Source: Phyllobacterium myrsinacearum (GTDB taxonomy: Bacteria > Pseudomonadota > Alphaproteobacteria > Rhizobiales > Rhizobiaceae). From it: DNA of 64,000 nt. A program made the position numbers and the translations under genes. The stretch covers positions 124,001 through 188,000 of the forward strand of contig NZ_JACGXN010000004.1 of assembly GCF_014138285.1 (NCBI RefSeq), written 5' to 3'. Under the pieces are notes generated by a model. That model did not search any database. It was not told the DNA's origin and was given only the letters and a program-made list of their open reading frames with translations. This document shows, piece after piece, positions 35,693 to 44,567 of the stretch. The first letter of the stretch is position 1; every line of letters starts with the position of its first letter.

Positions 35693-37078
35693 ATGAGTCA
35701 ATCATTCGACGCGATCATCATAGGTGCAGGACAGGCAGGCCCATCGCTTGCAGGCCGGTTAACCGCAGCCGATATGAATGTATTGATAATAGAGCGAAAA
35801 CTGTTTGGCGGCACCTGTGTCAACACCGGCTGCATGCCGACGAAGACCATGGTTGCCAGTGCCTATGCGGCGCATCTTGCAAGGCGCGGTGCTGACTACG
35901 GCGTTGTGATCGAACAACCCGTTCGCGTGGACATGAAGCGTGTGCGCCAGAGGGCTGATACTGTTTCCTTTAACGCCCGTACGGGTGTGGAGACATGGCT
36001 GCGTGGCATGAAGAATTGCACCGTCGTCGAAGGCCACGCCCGGTTTGTCGATCCGCATACGATCAGCGTTGACGGAGCGACCTTTCACGCCCCGCGCATT
36101 TTCATCAATGTCGGGGGGCGTGCCAATATTCCCGATATGCCGGGAATTCAGGATATCAATTACCTGACCAACACAACCATGATGCAGCTCGATACGCTGC
36201 CGAAACATCTGGTGGTGATCGGCGGAAGTTACATCGGTCTCGAATTCGCGCAAATGTACCGGCGTTTTGGATCGCAGGTTACCGTCGTTGAAAAAGGCCC
36301 CCGGCTGGTATCGCGTGAAGACGAGGATGTTTCCGAGGCGATCAAGCATATTCTGGAGGGCGAAGGAATTTCCTGCCGCCTCAATTCCAGCTGTATTGCT
36401 TTCAAGCCTCATGCGGAGGGTGTTGAAGTTCATCTCGATTGTGATTCAGACGCGCGCAGAGTGGTTGGCTCACACGTGCTTCTGGCGATTGGCCGCCGTC
36501 CCAATACGGACGATCTGGGTTTGGATAAAGCCGGCATCGAGACGGACGAGCGCGGCTACATCAAGGTCGATGATCGTCTCGCGGCGGGTGCTGAAGGCGT
36601 ATGGGCGCTCGGAGATTGCAATGGACGCGGAGCGTTTACGCATACGGCCTACAATGATTTCGAGATCGTGGCGGCCAACCTTCTGGACGGCGAAAACCGT
36701 AAGGTCAGTGATCGCGTTCCGGGGTATGCGCTTTATATCGATCCGCCACTCGGCCGGGCGGGAATGAGCGAAACACAGGCGCGGGCAACGGGACGCCCCT
36801 TATTGGTTTCCAAACGGCCCATGACCCGCGTCGGCCGCGCGGTCGAGAAGGATGAAACGCAGGGTTTCATGAAGGTTGTTGCCGATGCCGCGACAAAGCA
36901 GATTTTGGGGGCGGCCTTTTTGGGAACGGGCGGTGATGAGGCGATCCACGGGATAATCGATGCCATAAGCGCCAAGGTGGACTATGTGACACTCAAATGG
37001 GCGGTACCGGTTCACCCGACTGTTTCCGAACTCATCCCGACAATCCTGGGCGATTTGTCTCCTCTGGAGCCATCGTAG
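35693..37078 (+). CDS. FAD-containing pyridine nucleotide-disulfide oxidoreductase (mercuric reductase-like)
   Basis: This 461-aa flavoprotein disulfide reductase has an FAD motif GAGQAG (11-16), redox-active C42 and C47 in GGTCVNTGCMPT, and an NAD(P)-binding GGSYIGLEFAQ. The dimer interface histidine lies in VHPTVSELIP near the end. It lacks the N-terminal heavy-metal domain and the C-terminal Cys-Cys pair of true MerA, so mercury reduction is not established. The ATG at 35693 has GGAG upstream. It lies directly before arsR and the arsenic genes and may take part in metalloid redox defence. It could equally be a general flavoprotein reductase. Confidence 0.9.
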   Translation: MSQSFDAIIIGAGQAGPSLAGRLTAADMNVLIIERKLFGGTCVNTGCMPTKTMVASAYAAHLARRGADYGVVIEQPVRVDMKRVRQRADTVSFNARTGVETWLRGMKNCTVVEGHARFVDPHTISVDGATFHAPRIFINVGGRANIPDMPGIQDINYLTNTTMMQLDTLPKHLVVIGGSYIGLEFAQMYRRFGSQVTVVEKGPRLVSREDEDVSEAIKHILEGEGISCRLNSSCIAFKPHAEGVEVHLDCDSDARRVVGSHVLLAIGRRPNTDDLGLDKAGIETDERGYIKVDDRLAAGAEGVWALGDCNGRGAFTHTAYNDFEIVAANLLDGENRKVSDRVPGYALYIDPPLGRAGMSETQARATGRPLLVSKRPMTRVGRAVEKDETQGFMKVVADAATKQILGAAFLGTGGDEAIHGIIDAISAKVDYVTLKWAVPVHPTVSELIPTILGDLSPLEPS

Positions 37079-37117
37079 CAAAGGATTTGCCAGGTTAAGT
37101 CACGTGCTTCGGTGTCC

Positions 37118-37155
37118 TTGACATTTGCTTTATATATCGATAAATCCAGATATAT
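37118..37155 (+). promoter_or_regulatory. arsR promoter with ArsR operator overlapping the start codon
   Basis: TTGACA (37118-37123) and TAAATC (37141-37146), spaced 17 bp, would start transcription at or next to the ATG at 37154. The message would be nearly leaderless, which agrees with the lack of a ribosome site. The inverted repeat ATATATC (37132-37138) and GATATAT (37149-37155) spans the -10 region and start codon, ideal for autorepression. Confidence 0.55.
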
Positions 37156-37510
37156 GGAAAAAGAGAACACCATTGAAGCCTTTTCGGCTCTTGCCCAGCC
37201 ATCACGCATGGATGCTTTCAAGCTGATTGTGATGCATGAGCCGGAAGGAATTGCAGCGGGTGAGATAGCGCGGCTGCTTGATGTTCCGCAGAACACCATG
37301 TCGACACATCTGGCAATCCTGTCCCGCGCGGGACTGATCGCATCGGAGCGCCAAAGCCGTTCCATCATCTACAGAGCCAAATTCGAGAACCTTCGTGCAG
37401 CAATCAATTACCTCTTGAAAGATTGCTGTGCAGGTCACCCGGAGATTTGTGCGCCCCTCATCGCTGACATCGTTCCATGTTGTCCGCCCAAGGAAGAATT
37501 CAATGCCTGA
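37154..37510 (+). CDS. arsR: ArsR family metalloregulator
   Basis: This 118-aa winged-helix repressor has the recognition region AGEIARLLDVPQNTMSTHLA. Its C-terminus is rich in cysteine: KDCC, EIC and PCC. These sit in a different place from the classical ELCVCDLC motif in alpha-3, as in several C-terminal-cysteine ArsR types that bind arsenite. A putative operator overlaps the start codon. The first 14 residues of a longer frame are unlikely. It heads the operon arsR-acr3-arsC-arsH. Confidence 0.92.
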   Translation: MEKENTIEAFSALAQPSRMDAFKLIVMHEPEGIAAGEIARLLDVPQNTMSTHLAILSRAGLIASERQSRSIIYRAKFENLRAAINYLLKDCCAGHPEICAPLIADIVPCCPPKEEFNA

Positions 37511-37555
37511 GCGCGTCCATTCTGACGCGATCTGTTTTTGCTCTGAGGAAATCCA

Positions 37556-38617
37556 ATGTCTGTCTTTGAACGTTATCTCACCCTGTGGGTTGCCTTGTGT
37601 ATTGTCGTTGGCATCGCTCTCGGCCATTTCATCCCCGGCATGTTTCAAACCATTGGCGCGGCCGAATACGCGAATGTGAATATTCCGATGGCCGTTCTTA
37701 TCTGGCTGATGATCATACCGATGCTGCTGCGCATCGACTTTGCTTCACTGCATGAAGTCGGCGCCTATTGGCGCGGAATTGGTGTGACCCTGTTCATCAA
37801 CTGGGCGGTTAAACCATTTTCCATGGCACTGCTTGGCTGGCTGTTTATCGGGTGGCTGTTCCGGCCATATTTGCCTGCGGTGCAAATCGACTCCTATATT
37901 GCCGGACTGATTATTCTTGCAGCCGCACCATGCACCGCCATGGTGTTCGTCTGGTCAAACCTCACCAAGGGCGAGCCCCATTTCACGTTGTCGCAGGTGG
38001 CACTCAATGATGCGATCATGGTCGTGGCCTTTGCACCCATTGTTGGACTGCTGCTTGGTCTTTCGGCAATTACCGTGCCGTGGAACACGCTCATACTCTC
38101 GGTGGTTCTTTATATCATTGTGCCTGTCATTATCGCTCAATTCGTCCGCAGACAGTTATTGGCGAATGGCGGCAAGGCAGGTCTTGATCGATTGCTCGTT
38201 GTTCTCCAGCCGTTGTCACTGGTGGCGCTGCTTGCAACCCTCGTCATGCTCTTTGGTTTTCAGGGTGAACAGATTATCGCACAGCCTCTCGTCATCGCGC
38301 TTCTGGCCGTGCCGATCCTTATCCAGGTCTATTTCAACTCCGGACTGGCCTACATTCTCAACCGCATCAGTGGCGAGCAGCATTGCGTGGCCGGACCATC
38401 AGCGCTGATCGGTGCCAGCAACTTCTTCGAGTTGGCGGTTGCAGCTGCCATCAGCTTGTTCGGGTTCAATTCCGGCGCGGCCCTAGCGACGGTCGTTGGC
38501 GTATTAATCGAAGTTCCGGTTATGCTGTCGGTCGTGTGGATCGTCAACCGCAGCAAGAATTGGTATGAGCGCGGCGCAGCCGTCCAGAACCTTCAAAAAG
38601 CAGAAAGGACCGCCTGA
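37556..38617 (+). CDS. acr3: ACR3-type arsenite efflux transporter
   Basis: This 353-aa inner-membrane exporter extrudes arsenite or antimonite using the proton gradient. It has about ten hydrophobic segments. The segment APCTAMVFVWSNLTKGE contains the conserved cysteine of transmembrane helix 4, and EHCVAGPSALIGASNFFELAVA-like residues lie near helix 9. It is 45 bp after arsR and its stop overlaps the arsC start (TGATG). It is not related to the E. coli ArsB fold. Function is well supported by the operon. Confidence 0.95.
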   Translation: MSVFERYLTLWVALCIVVGIALGHFIPGMFQTIGAAEYANVNIPMAVLIWLMIIPMLLRIDFASLHEVGAYWRGIGVTLFINWAVKPFSMALLGWLFIGWLFRPYLPAVQIDSYIAGLIILAAAPCTAMVFVWSNLTKGEPHFTLSQVALNDAIMVVAFAPIVGLLLGLSAITVPWNTLILSVVLYIIVPVIIAQFVRRQLLANGGKAGLDRLLVVLQPLSLVALLATLVMLFGFQGEQIIAQPLVIALLAVPILIQVYFNSGLAYILNRISGEQHCVAGPSALIGASNFFELAVAAAISLFGFNSGAALATVVGVLIEVPVMLSVVWIVNRSKNWYERGAAVQNLQKAERTA

Positions 38618-39039
38618 TGACCGTTCTCATTTATCACAATCCATCCTGTGGCACGTCGCGCAACGTGCTGGCATTGATCCGCAATGCGGGTATCGAGCCT
38701 ACAGTCGTTGAATATCTGAAGACGCCGCCTGCAAGGCAGGAACTCAAGGATTTGATCCGCAGGGCTGGACTAACTGTGCGCGAGGCTATCCGCGAAAAGG
38801 GAACACCCTACGCCGAGCTTGGGCTGAATGATCCGTCATTGAATGACGAACAATTATTGGACGCCATGGAAGCGCATCCAATCCTGATCAATCGTCCCTT
38901 TGTTGTGACTGAAAATGGCGTGCGTCTCACCCGCCCGTCCGAAGCAGTTCTGGATATTCTGCCGAGCCCGCAGAAGGGCGCGTTCACCAAGGAAGACGGT
39001 GAAGTCGTTGTCGACAGTGAGGGAAAGCGCCTTGTCTGA
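38617..39039 (+). CDS. arsC: Arsenate reductase, glutaredoxin-coupled type
   Basis: This 140-aa protein of the ArsC/Spx fold has the nucleophilic cysteine C11 in the HNPSCGTSR motif. The anion-binding arginines are placed as in the E. coli plasmid enzyme ([14 protein letters not shown] and [16 protein letters not shown]). It reduces arsenate to arsenite with glutathione and glutaredoxin; arsenite is then exported by the ACR3 protein. Its start overlaps the transporter stop. The final seven codons overlap the TTG start of arsH. Confidence 0.95.
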   Translation: MTVLIYHNPSCGTSRNVLALIRNAGIEPTVVEYLKTPPARQELKDLIRRAGLTVREAIREKGTPYAELGLNDPSLNDEQLLDAMEAHPILINRPFVVTENGVRLTRPSEAVLDILPSPQKGAFTKEDGEVVVDSEGKRLV

Positions 39040-39742
39040 TTTGCCGAACATCGTATCCGAGGCTCTGCAGCTTCCTGAAGCCGGAAAGCTGTCTGTTTCC
39101 TTCTCGACACACCGCCCGCGTATCCTGCTGCTTTACGGCTCGGTCCGAAAGGTATCGTATAGCCGTTTTCTGACCCAGGAAGCCGCGCGTCTGCTGGAAC
39201 ATTTCGGTGCTGAGACCCGAATTTATGATCCAGCTGGTTTACCACTTCCGGATGATGCGCCCGTTGATCATCCAAAGGTACAGGAGTTGCGCGAACTTTC
39301 GCTCTGGTCAGAAGGACACGTGTGGACCAGCCCTGAACGGCATGGCGCAATGACAGGTGTCATGAAATCACAGATCGACTGGATACCGCTCGCCATGGGA
39401 GCAATCCGTCCCACACAAGGACGAACGCTTGCAGTGATGCAGGTTTCGGGCGGGTCGCAGTCGTTCAATGCCGTCAATCAGATGCGCGTGCTTGGCCGCT
39501 GGATGCGCATGGTGACGATTCCCAACCAGTCATCGGTCGCCAAGGCTTATCAGGAGTTTGATGAAGACGGCCGCATGAAATCCTCAGCCTTCTATGACCG
39601 TGTTGTCGATGTGATGGAGGAACTTGTCAAGTTCACGCTGCTGACGCGCGATGTTTCCGGTTATCTCACAGACCGCTACAGCGAGCGGAAGGAAAGCGCT
39701 GCCGCACTTTCCAAACGCGTCAACCTGAACAACGCGGTATGA
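39032..39742 (+). CDS. arsH: Arsenical resistance protein ArsH (NADPH-dependent FMN reductase)
   Basis: This 236-aa flavodoxin-like reductase has [19 protein letters not shown] (FMN phosphate loop), [19 protein letters not shown] and [20 protein letters not shown], the signature of the ArsH family. ArsH oxidises trivalent organoarsenicals. The likely start is TTG at 39032, preceded by GAGGG eight bases upstream and giving an SDLPNI opening as in other ArsH proteins. It overlaps the arsC end by eight bases. A longer in-frame opening from 38915 would lie wholly within arsC. Confidence 0.94.
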   Translation: MSDLPNIVSEALQLPEAGKLSVSFSTHRPRILLLYGSVRKVSYSRFLTQEAARLLEHFGAETRIYDPAGLPLPDDAPVDHPKVQELRELSLWSEGHVWTSPERHGAMTGVMKSQIDWIPLAMGAIRPTQGRTLAVMQVSGGSQSFNAVNQMRVLGRWMRMVTIPNQSSVAKAYQEFDEDGRMKSSAFYDRVVDVMEELVKFTLLTRDVSGYLTDRYSERKESAAALSKRVNLNNAV

Positions 39743-39838
39743 CCATCGCTCTGCTCGAATATCCGGAAAAGCGTTGATGGTGTGACGACATTACGAATCG
39801 CATATATCTGTGTCAGAGCATCCTGAGGAGCGATCGGC

Positions 39839-40648
39839 ATGGCACTGCGAATACTTAGCCTCAATGTGTGGGGTGGCAGACTGCACGGGCCGTTGATCCA
39901 GTATCTTGCGGGTGTAGATGCCGATGTTTTCTGTCTGCAAGAGGTTGTGCATACACCAGATGCACGGAACGACTGGCTTCTCTATCGTGACGGGAATACG
40001 GAACTTCCGCAGCGTGCCCATCTTTTCGACGAGATATGTGCCGCCCTTCCGGAGCATGCTGGTTACTTTTGCCCGACGGCGAGAGGTCTGCTTTTCGATG
40101 GCGAAGACAAGCTGCATTCAGAATTTGGATTGGCTACCTTCGTTCGAAAGACGCATGCAGTCATCGGTCAAGCGATGGACTTTGTGCATGGTACCTTCTC
40201 GCCCAATGGCTGGGGGGAACATCCGAGGGCACGAAATGCCCATTGTGTCCGGATATTCAGCTACGAGGATGGGTTTTCGCTGACCGTCGCGCATATGCAC
40301 GGGCTGCGCGATATCACGGGAAAAGAGGATTCATCTCTGCGCGTGGAGCAGGCACGTTTCCTCGTCAGACTGATCGAGCGGGTGCACCGGAACGATGAGA
40401 GATTGGTGGTATGCGGCGATTTCAATGTCCTGCCCGGGAGCGTCACGTTCGAGGCTCTGGCGCGGCTTGGGCTTTCCGATCTTGTCACCACAGGTGGTCA
40501 CACTGATACGAGAACATCTTTCTATCCGAAAAACGGGCGCTTTGCCGACTACATGCTGACAACGCCTCACGTCAAAATCCGGAAGTTTGATGTTGTAGCG
40601 CACCCGGAGGTCTCGGACCATCGTGCACTGGTTCTCGATATCGCCTGA
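39839..40648 (+). CDS. Endonuclease/exonuclease/phosphatase (EEP) family hydrolase
   Basis: This 269-aa metal-dependent hydrolase of the EEP fold has the metal-binding N-terminal LNVWGG and catalytic FCLQEVV. The remaining motifs are HMHGLRD, CGDFNVLPGS, ADYMLTT and the final SDHRALVL. The family includes DNases, inositol phosphatases and sphingomyelinases, so the substrate cannot be fixed. No signal peptide is present, suggesting a cytoplasmic enzyme. GGAG at 39827-39830 provides a ribosome site. It stands alone between the ars operon and a convergent sugar transporter, with 96 bp before it and 164 bp after it. Confidence 0.85.
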   Translation: MALRILSLNVWGGRLHGPLIQYLAGVDADVFCLQEVVHTPDARNDWLLYRDGNTELPQRAHLFDEICAALPEHAGYFCPTARGLLFDGEDKLHSEFGLATFVRKTHAVIGQAMDFVHGTFSPNGWGEHPRARNAHCVRIFSYEDGFSLTVAHMHGLRDITGKEDSSLRVEQARFLVRLIERVHRNDERLVVCGDFNVLPGSVTFEALARLGLSDLVTTGGHTDTRTSFYPKNGRFADYMLTTPHVKIRKFDVVAHPEVSDHRALVLDIA

Positions 40649-40812
40649 TTCACCAGTGAAAATGGACGAGGTCTGGGAGTATCGAAGGATGAAGCGCTAC
40701 GATTGCTCGACCAGACCTCTGACGAAAGCAAGAGCTCTCCCAAAACTCGCTCTCGGTACTATAGAAACCGATAAACCACTCAAATGTTCCAAAGTTGCAC
40801 GGGATCAGAACC

Positions 40813-41781
40813 CTATCTCTGTCGGCGGCGCAGCTGATCGAAGTAGACAATCACGATAATCAGAACCCCTGTGATCACGCGCTGCCAGAACGAATTCACG
40901 TTAAGCAGGTTCGCACCGTTGTTGATCGTCGCCAGAATAAAGGCGCCCAGCAATGGCCCGTGAATGGAGCCGACAGCGCCGAAAAGACTGGTCCCGCCGA
41001 TAACCGACGACGCGATGGCCTGCAGCTCCCAGCCCTCCGCCTGTGTTGCATTGCCGATACCAATGCGGGAGGCCAGCAACAAGCCCACGAATGATGCGCA
41101 AACCGCAGACAATGTGTAGGCGAGATAAATCGTTCCTTTCACATTGACGCCGGAAAGGCGGGACGCTTCGGCATTCGATCCTACCGAGAACAGATAGCGG
41201 CCCCAGCGGCTGTGGTGCAGGAAAATATACGCCGGGATACCCACAAGAACCACCATCCAGAAGAGATTGGGTATGCCGGCGAAATCATTGCGGGAGAATT
41301 CGGTGAAAGGATCATTGTCGATCGAGATCGTCGCACCATTGGTGATCAGCAGGCCGATACCGCGCAGTGATGTCAGCGTGGCGAGTGTGATGATGAAAGG
41401 CGGAAGCCCGAGCCGAACGATGCCGAAGCCGTGGAAAAGCCCGATGCAGACCCCGATGCCGAGTGTAATCAGGATCGCTGCCCAGACGGGAAAGCCATGG
41501 GCCAGAAGCCATGCAACGACGACACTGGTAAAGCCGACAATCGCGCCGACGGAGAGATCGATGCCACCCGTTATGATGACGAAGGTCTGACCGATGGCGA
41601 GGATTGCGATCATCGAGCCTTGCCGCAGCAGATTGGCTATGTTGTTGCCAGTCCAGAAACTGTCTGTCGAAACGCCAAGGACAAGCCACAGGGCGAGCAG
41701 CAGCGCAAACAGCGTCAGTCCGAACAGGACATTGAAGCGCCGTTTCGGAGTTGGGCCAACATCTTTGGTTTCCAGGCTCAT
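40813..41781 (-). CDS. Ribose-type sugar ABC transporter permease
   Basis: This 322-aa inner-membrane permease resembles the RbsC family. Markers are GGIDLSVGAIVGFTSVVVAW, AEASRLSGVNVKG, and GGTSLFGAVGSIHGPLLGAF. It is the last gene of a second ribose-type transporter operon after a 52-bp gap from the ATPase. It ends opposite the EEP hydrolase. The N-terminus has a short hydrophilic stretch before the first membrane helix (about residue 21). Confidence 0.93.
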   Translation of the reverse strand: MSLETKDVGPTPKRRFNVLFGLTLFALLLALWLVLGVSTDSFWTGNNIANLLRQGSMIAILAIGQTFVIITGGIDLSVGAIVGFTSVVVAWLLAHGFPVWAAILITLGIGVCIGLFHGFGIVRLGLPPFIITLATLTSLRGIGLLITNGATISIDNDPFTEFSRNDFAGIPNLFWMVVLVGIPAYIFLHHSRWGRYLFSVGSNAEASRLSGVNVKGTIYLAYTLSAVCASFVGLLLASRIGIGNATQAEGWELQAIASSVIGGTSLFGAVGSIHGPLLGAFILATINNGANLLNVNSFWQRVITGVLIIVIVYFDQLRRRQR

Positions 41782-41833
41782 CAGGATAATTCTCCAGATA
41801 GTCGGTGCGGCCAGGGGGCCGCGGTGGAACAGA

Positions 41834-43408
41834 TCAGTTGTGCGTGTCCGTATCGGCCGATGCGGACCCGAGCGCTTGGGTCAGAATGTCTTCATGCGTA
41901 ACGGTTTTATGAGGATGGCTCGCCACCATTTGCCCGCGCCGGAACACGTGCAGGGTATCGGCAAGTTCATAGACTTCAGGCAGATAGGACGAGATCAGAA
42001 TAATACCGGCACCATTTTGCAGAAGTGTTGAGAACAACCGGTAGATTTCGGCCTTTGTGCCGACATCGACGCCGACTGTCGGCTCGTCGAAGATAAAAAG
42101 CTTGGCGCCGTGATTGAGCCATTTGCCGATGACAATCTTCTGCTGGTTGCCACCGGAAAGACTTGCTGCACTGGCACTGCGCGAGGCAGTTTTGATACGC
42201 AGATCTGAAATCTGGCTGTCGGCATGTCTGGATTCTTCGCGATGGGAAATCAGAAGGTTGCGGCTAAGCTGCTTGTAGATTGGCAGGTTCAGGTTAAGCG
42301 ATACCGGCAGGGACAGACACAGCCCCTGATCGCGGCGGCTTTCGGGCGCCAACGCAATCCCAAGCTTGATGGCATCGCGTTCGCGCTCGATATTGACTTC
42401 CTTGCCGTCCCAGAAAATCTTGCCCGATGATTTCGGGTGCCGTCCGAAGATCGTGGTGACGAACTCGCTTCGTCCTGCACCGATCAGTCCGTAAAGCCCG
42501 ACGATTTCCCCTTCGCGGACACTGATGCTGATATTCTCGAAACCGCTGCCGGAGAGCGCTTGTGTCTCGAGGATCGTCTTGCCGAATGTGAAGGGAACTT
42601 TGTGGTAGATTTGCTCGATCGAACGGTTGATCATCAGGCTGATCAGCTCATTCTCGTTGGTGTCATCGATATTGCGCGTGCCGACCAAACGGCCGTCACG
42701 CAGGATGGACACACGGTCGGCAAGTTCGAAGACTTCCTCCATACGATGGCTGATATAGACGATGGTCACGCCGCTTTTCTGCAGGCGGCGGATCAGCGCA
42801 AAGAGCTGTGCCGCTTCTTCGCGGGTCAAATAGGCAGTGGGTTCATCAAAGATAAGAAACCTTGCCCCGCGCGTTGCTGCGCGAGCTGTTGCGATGAGCT
42901 GCTGCTGACCGATTGTCAGGTCGCTTAGAAGCACGTGTGCGGGCAATACAAAACCGAGGTCATCAAGGATTTTTTGCGCTTCACGCACCATATGGCGATG
43001 TTGCAGCAATCCGAACCGGCGGTGTTCCTCGCCCAGAAAGATATTCGCCGCGACCGTCAAGTGCGGACAGAGCACGACCTCCTGATGCACGGCGTTTATA
43101 CCGTGCTGGATGGCTTCCAGTGGTGTTGTCAGGGCGACCGGCTCGCCCCGCAACAATATCTCACCGGCGGTGCGGGGGATAACGCCTGTCAAAAGCTTGA
43201 TCAGCGTCGATTTTCCCGCACCGTTCTCGCCGACGATGGCATGAATTTCTCCGGCCTTGAAAGCGAGATCGGCAGGCTTCAGCGCGTGGGTTCCCAGATA
43301 TTGCTTCTCGAGCCCGCGCAATTCCAGAATAGGCAAATGGGCCGCCGCTGCGGATATGGTTTCACTCTGTCCGTTATCGGACCGGTGCGAAATGTCATGA
43401 TCGGTCAT
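41834..43408 (-). CDS. Ribose-type sugar ABC transporter ATPase (two ABC domains)
   Basis: This 524-aa ATPase has a first domain with Walker A GENGAGKST and Walker B FLIFDEPTAYL; its signature is altered to LTIGQQQL. The second domain has GLIGAGRSE and signature LSGGNQQKIVIGKWL. The first about 25 residues are hydrophilic and look like a non-conserved extension. It is separated by 32 bp from the binding protein before it. It energises the permease encoded downstream. Confidence 0.92.
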   Translation of the reverse strand: MTDHDISHRSDNGQSETISAAAAHLPILELRGLEKQYLGTHALKPADLAFKAGEIHAIVGENGAGKSTLIKLLTGVIPRTAGEILLRGEPVALTTPLEAIQHGINAVHQEVVLCPHLTVAANIFLGEEHRRFGLLQHRHMVREAQKILDDLGFVLPAHVLLSDLTIGQQQLIATARAATRGARFLIFDEPTAYLTREEAAQLFALIRRLQKSGVTIVYISHRMEEVFELADRVSILRDGRLVGTRNIDDTNENELISLMINRSIEQIYHKVPFTFGKTILETQALSGSGFENISISVREGEIVGLYGLIGAGRSEFVTTIFGRHPKSSGKIFWDGKEVNIERERDAIKLGIALAPESRRDQGLCLSLPVSLNLNLPIYKQLSRNLLISHREESRHADSQISDLRIKTASRSASAASLSGGNQQKIVIGKWLNHGAKLFIFDEPTVGVDVGTKAEIYRLFSTLLQNGAGIILISSYLPEVYELADTLHVFRRGQMVASHPHKTVTHEDILTQALGSASADTDTHN

Positions 43409-43440
43409 GGCGGCCCCGCTGACTGTTGGACATATCAGGA

Positions 43441-44433
43441 TCAGTCAAGCTTGGGGTTGAGCAACTCCTGTGCGCGTGCCTCATTCATGTTGGCCTTGGT
43501 GATCAGGTTTGCACCTGTATCGACATTGGCCTCGGTCTTCTCGCCCTTGGAAGCCGCCAGAGCCGTTTTGATACCATCATAGCCCATGCGATAGGGGTCC
43601 TGAACGATCAGGCCGGCCAATGTTCCGTTCGACAGGAATTTCACCAGCTTTTCGTCACTGTCGAAGCCGATGACTTTGATTTTGTCCTGTGCCTTGTTCT
43701 CGGCAATGGCCTGACCTGCGCCTTGAGCCATGATCAGATTGGATGTGAAGATACCGCGCAGGTTCGGATTGGCCGTGATCAGATCGGTTGTGATGTTGAG
43801 GCCGGTCGTGGCCTGTCCGTCCGCAACCTTGTCGGCGATCAGCTTGAGATCAGGATACTTTGCTGCAAGCTGCTCTTTGAATCCCTTGGCGCGCTGATCG
43901 AGAGAGCCGACACCAGGAAGCGCGGTGATGAGAGCCACTTCACCTTCGGCTTTGCCATATTTTTCCTTGATGGCAGCGGCCAGGCCATCGGCTGCCACAC
44001 GTCCGCCCTGTACATTGTCCGTTGTCAGGAACGAGGTGAATGATTTGGAATCCGCAGCGGAATCGATGCCGATAATCTTGACGGATTTCGCTGCCTCATC
44101 GATCGGCTTGCCTAGCGCCTTGAACTCTGTCGGTGAGATGACGATAGCAGCCGGCTTACCGGAAACGGCGTTTTCGAGAATGGAAATTTGACCGTTGATA
44201 TCAGATTCAGCCTGAGCCCCAAGCTCCGGCACTTTGACACCAAGGTCCTTGCCCGCCTTGCGTGCGCCCGCGAGGACAATCTGCCAATAGAATGAGGTCG
44301 TGTCCTTGACGATGATGGGGATGGTCACATCCGCGGCGCGGACGGGTGCGACGGACACCATTCCTGCCAACAGAGCGATACCTGCAGTACCAAGGATAGT
44401 TCTGCGATTGATGCACTTTCTCTTAGAAATCAT
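43441..44433 (-). CDS. Ribose-type sugar ABC transporter substrate-binding protein
   Basis: This 330-aa periplasmic binding protein (type 1 fold) has a leader with NRRTILGTAGIALLAG and cleavage near AARAAD. That order suggests Tat or Sec export. Pocket segments include PIIVKDTTSFYWQ, FLTTDNVQGGRVAADGL and VIGFDSDEKLVKFL. A ribosome site (GAGAGG) precedes the ATG. A perfect palindrome, TTTATCGATAAA, lies 73 bp upstream and recurs nearly unchanged before the GntR gene, suggesting control by that regulator. Confidence 0.92.
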   Translation of the reverse strand: MISKRKCINRRTILGTAGIALLAGMVSVAPVRAADVTIPIIVKDTTSFYWQIVLAGARKAGKDLGVKVPELGAQAESDINGQISILENAVSGKPAAIVISPTEFKALGKPIDEAAKSVKIIGIDSAADSKSFTSFLTTDNVQGGRVAADGLAAAIKEKYGKAEGEVALITALPGVGSLDQRAKGFKEQLAAKYPDLKLIADKVADGQATTGLNITTDLITANPNLRGIFTSNLIMAQGAGQAIAENKAQDKIKVIGFDSDEKLVKFLSNGTLAGLIVQDPYRMGYDGIKTALAASKGEKTEANVDTGANLITKANMNEARAQELLNPKLD

Positions 44434-44505
44434 GGTTGTGTTCCTCTCATAGCGCCGGATTTATTTATTTATGTCCGGATTGAGAGGGCGCTTTTCAATC
44501 CGCTC

Positions 44506-44517
44506 TTTATCGATAAA
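44506..44517. promoter_or_regulatory. Palindrome TTTATCGATAAA, likely GntR-type operator (transporter promoter)
   Basis: This perfect 12-bp dyad lies 73-84 bp before the sugar-binding-protein start. The same motif with one change occurs at 45624. Confidence 0.55.
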
Positions 44518-44567
44518 AAACATCGATCATGCGAAGCTAATTTAAATGCCTATTCTTTGCAAGCGGA

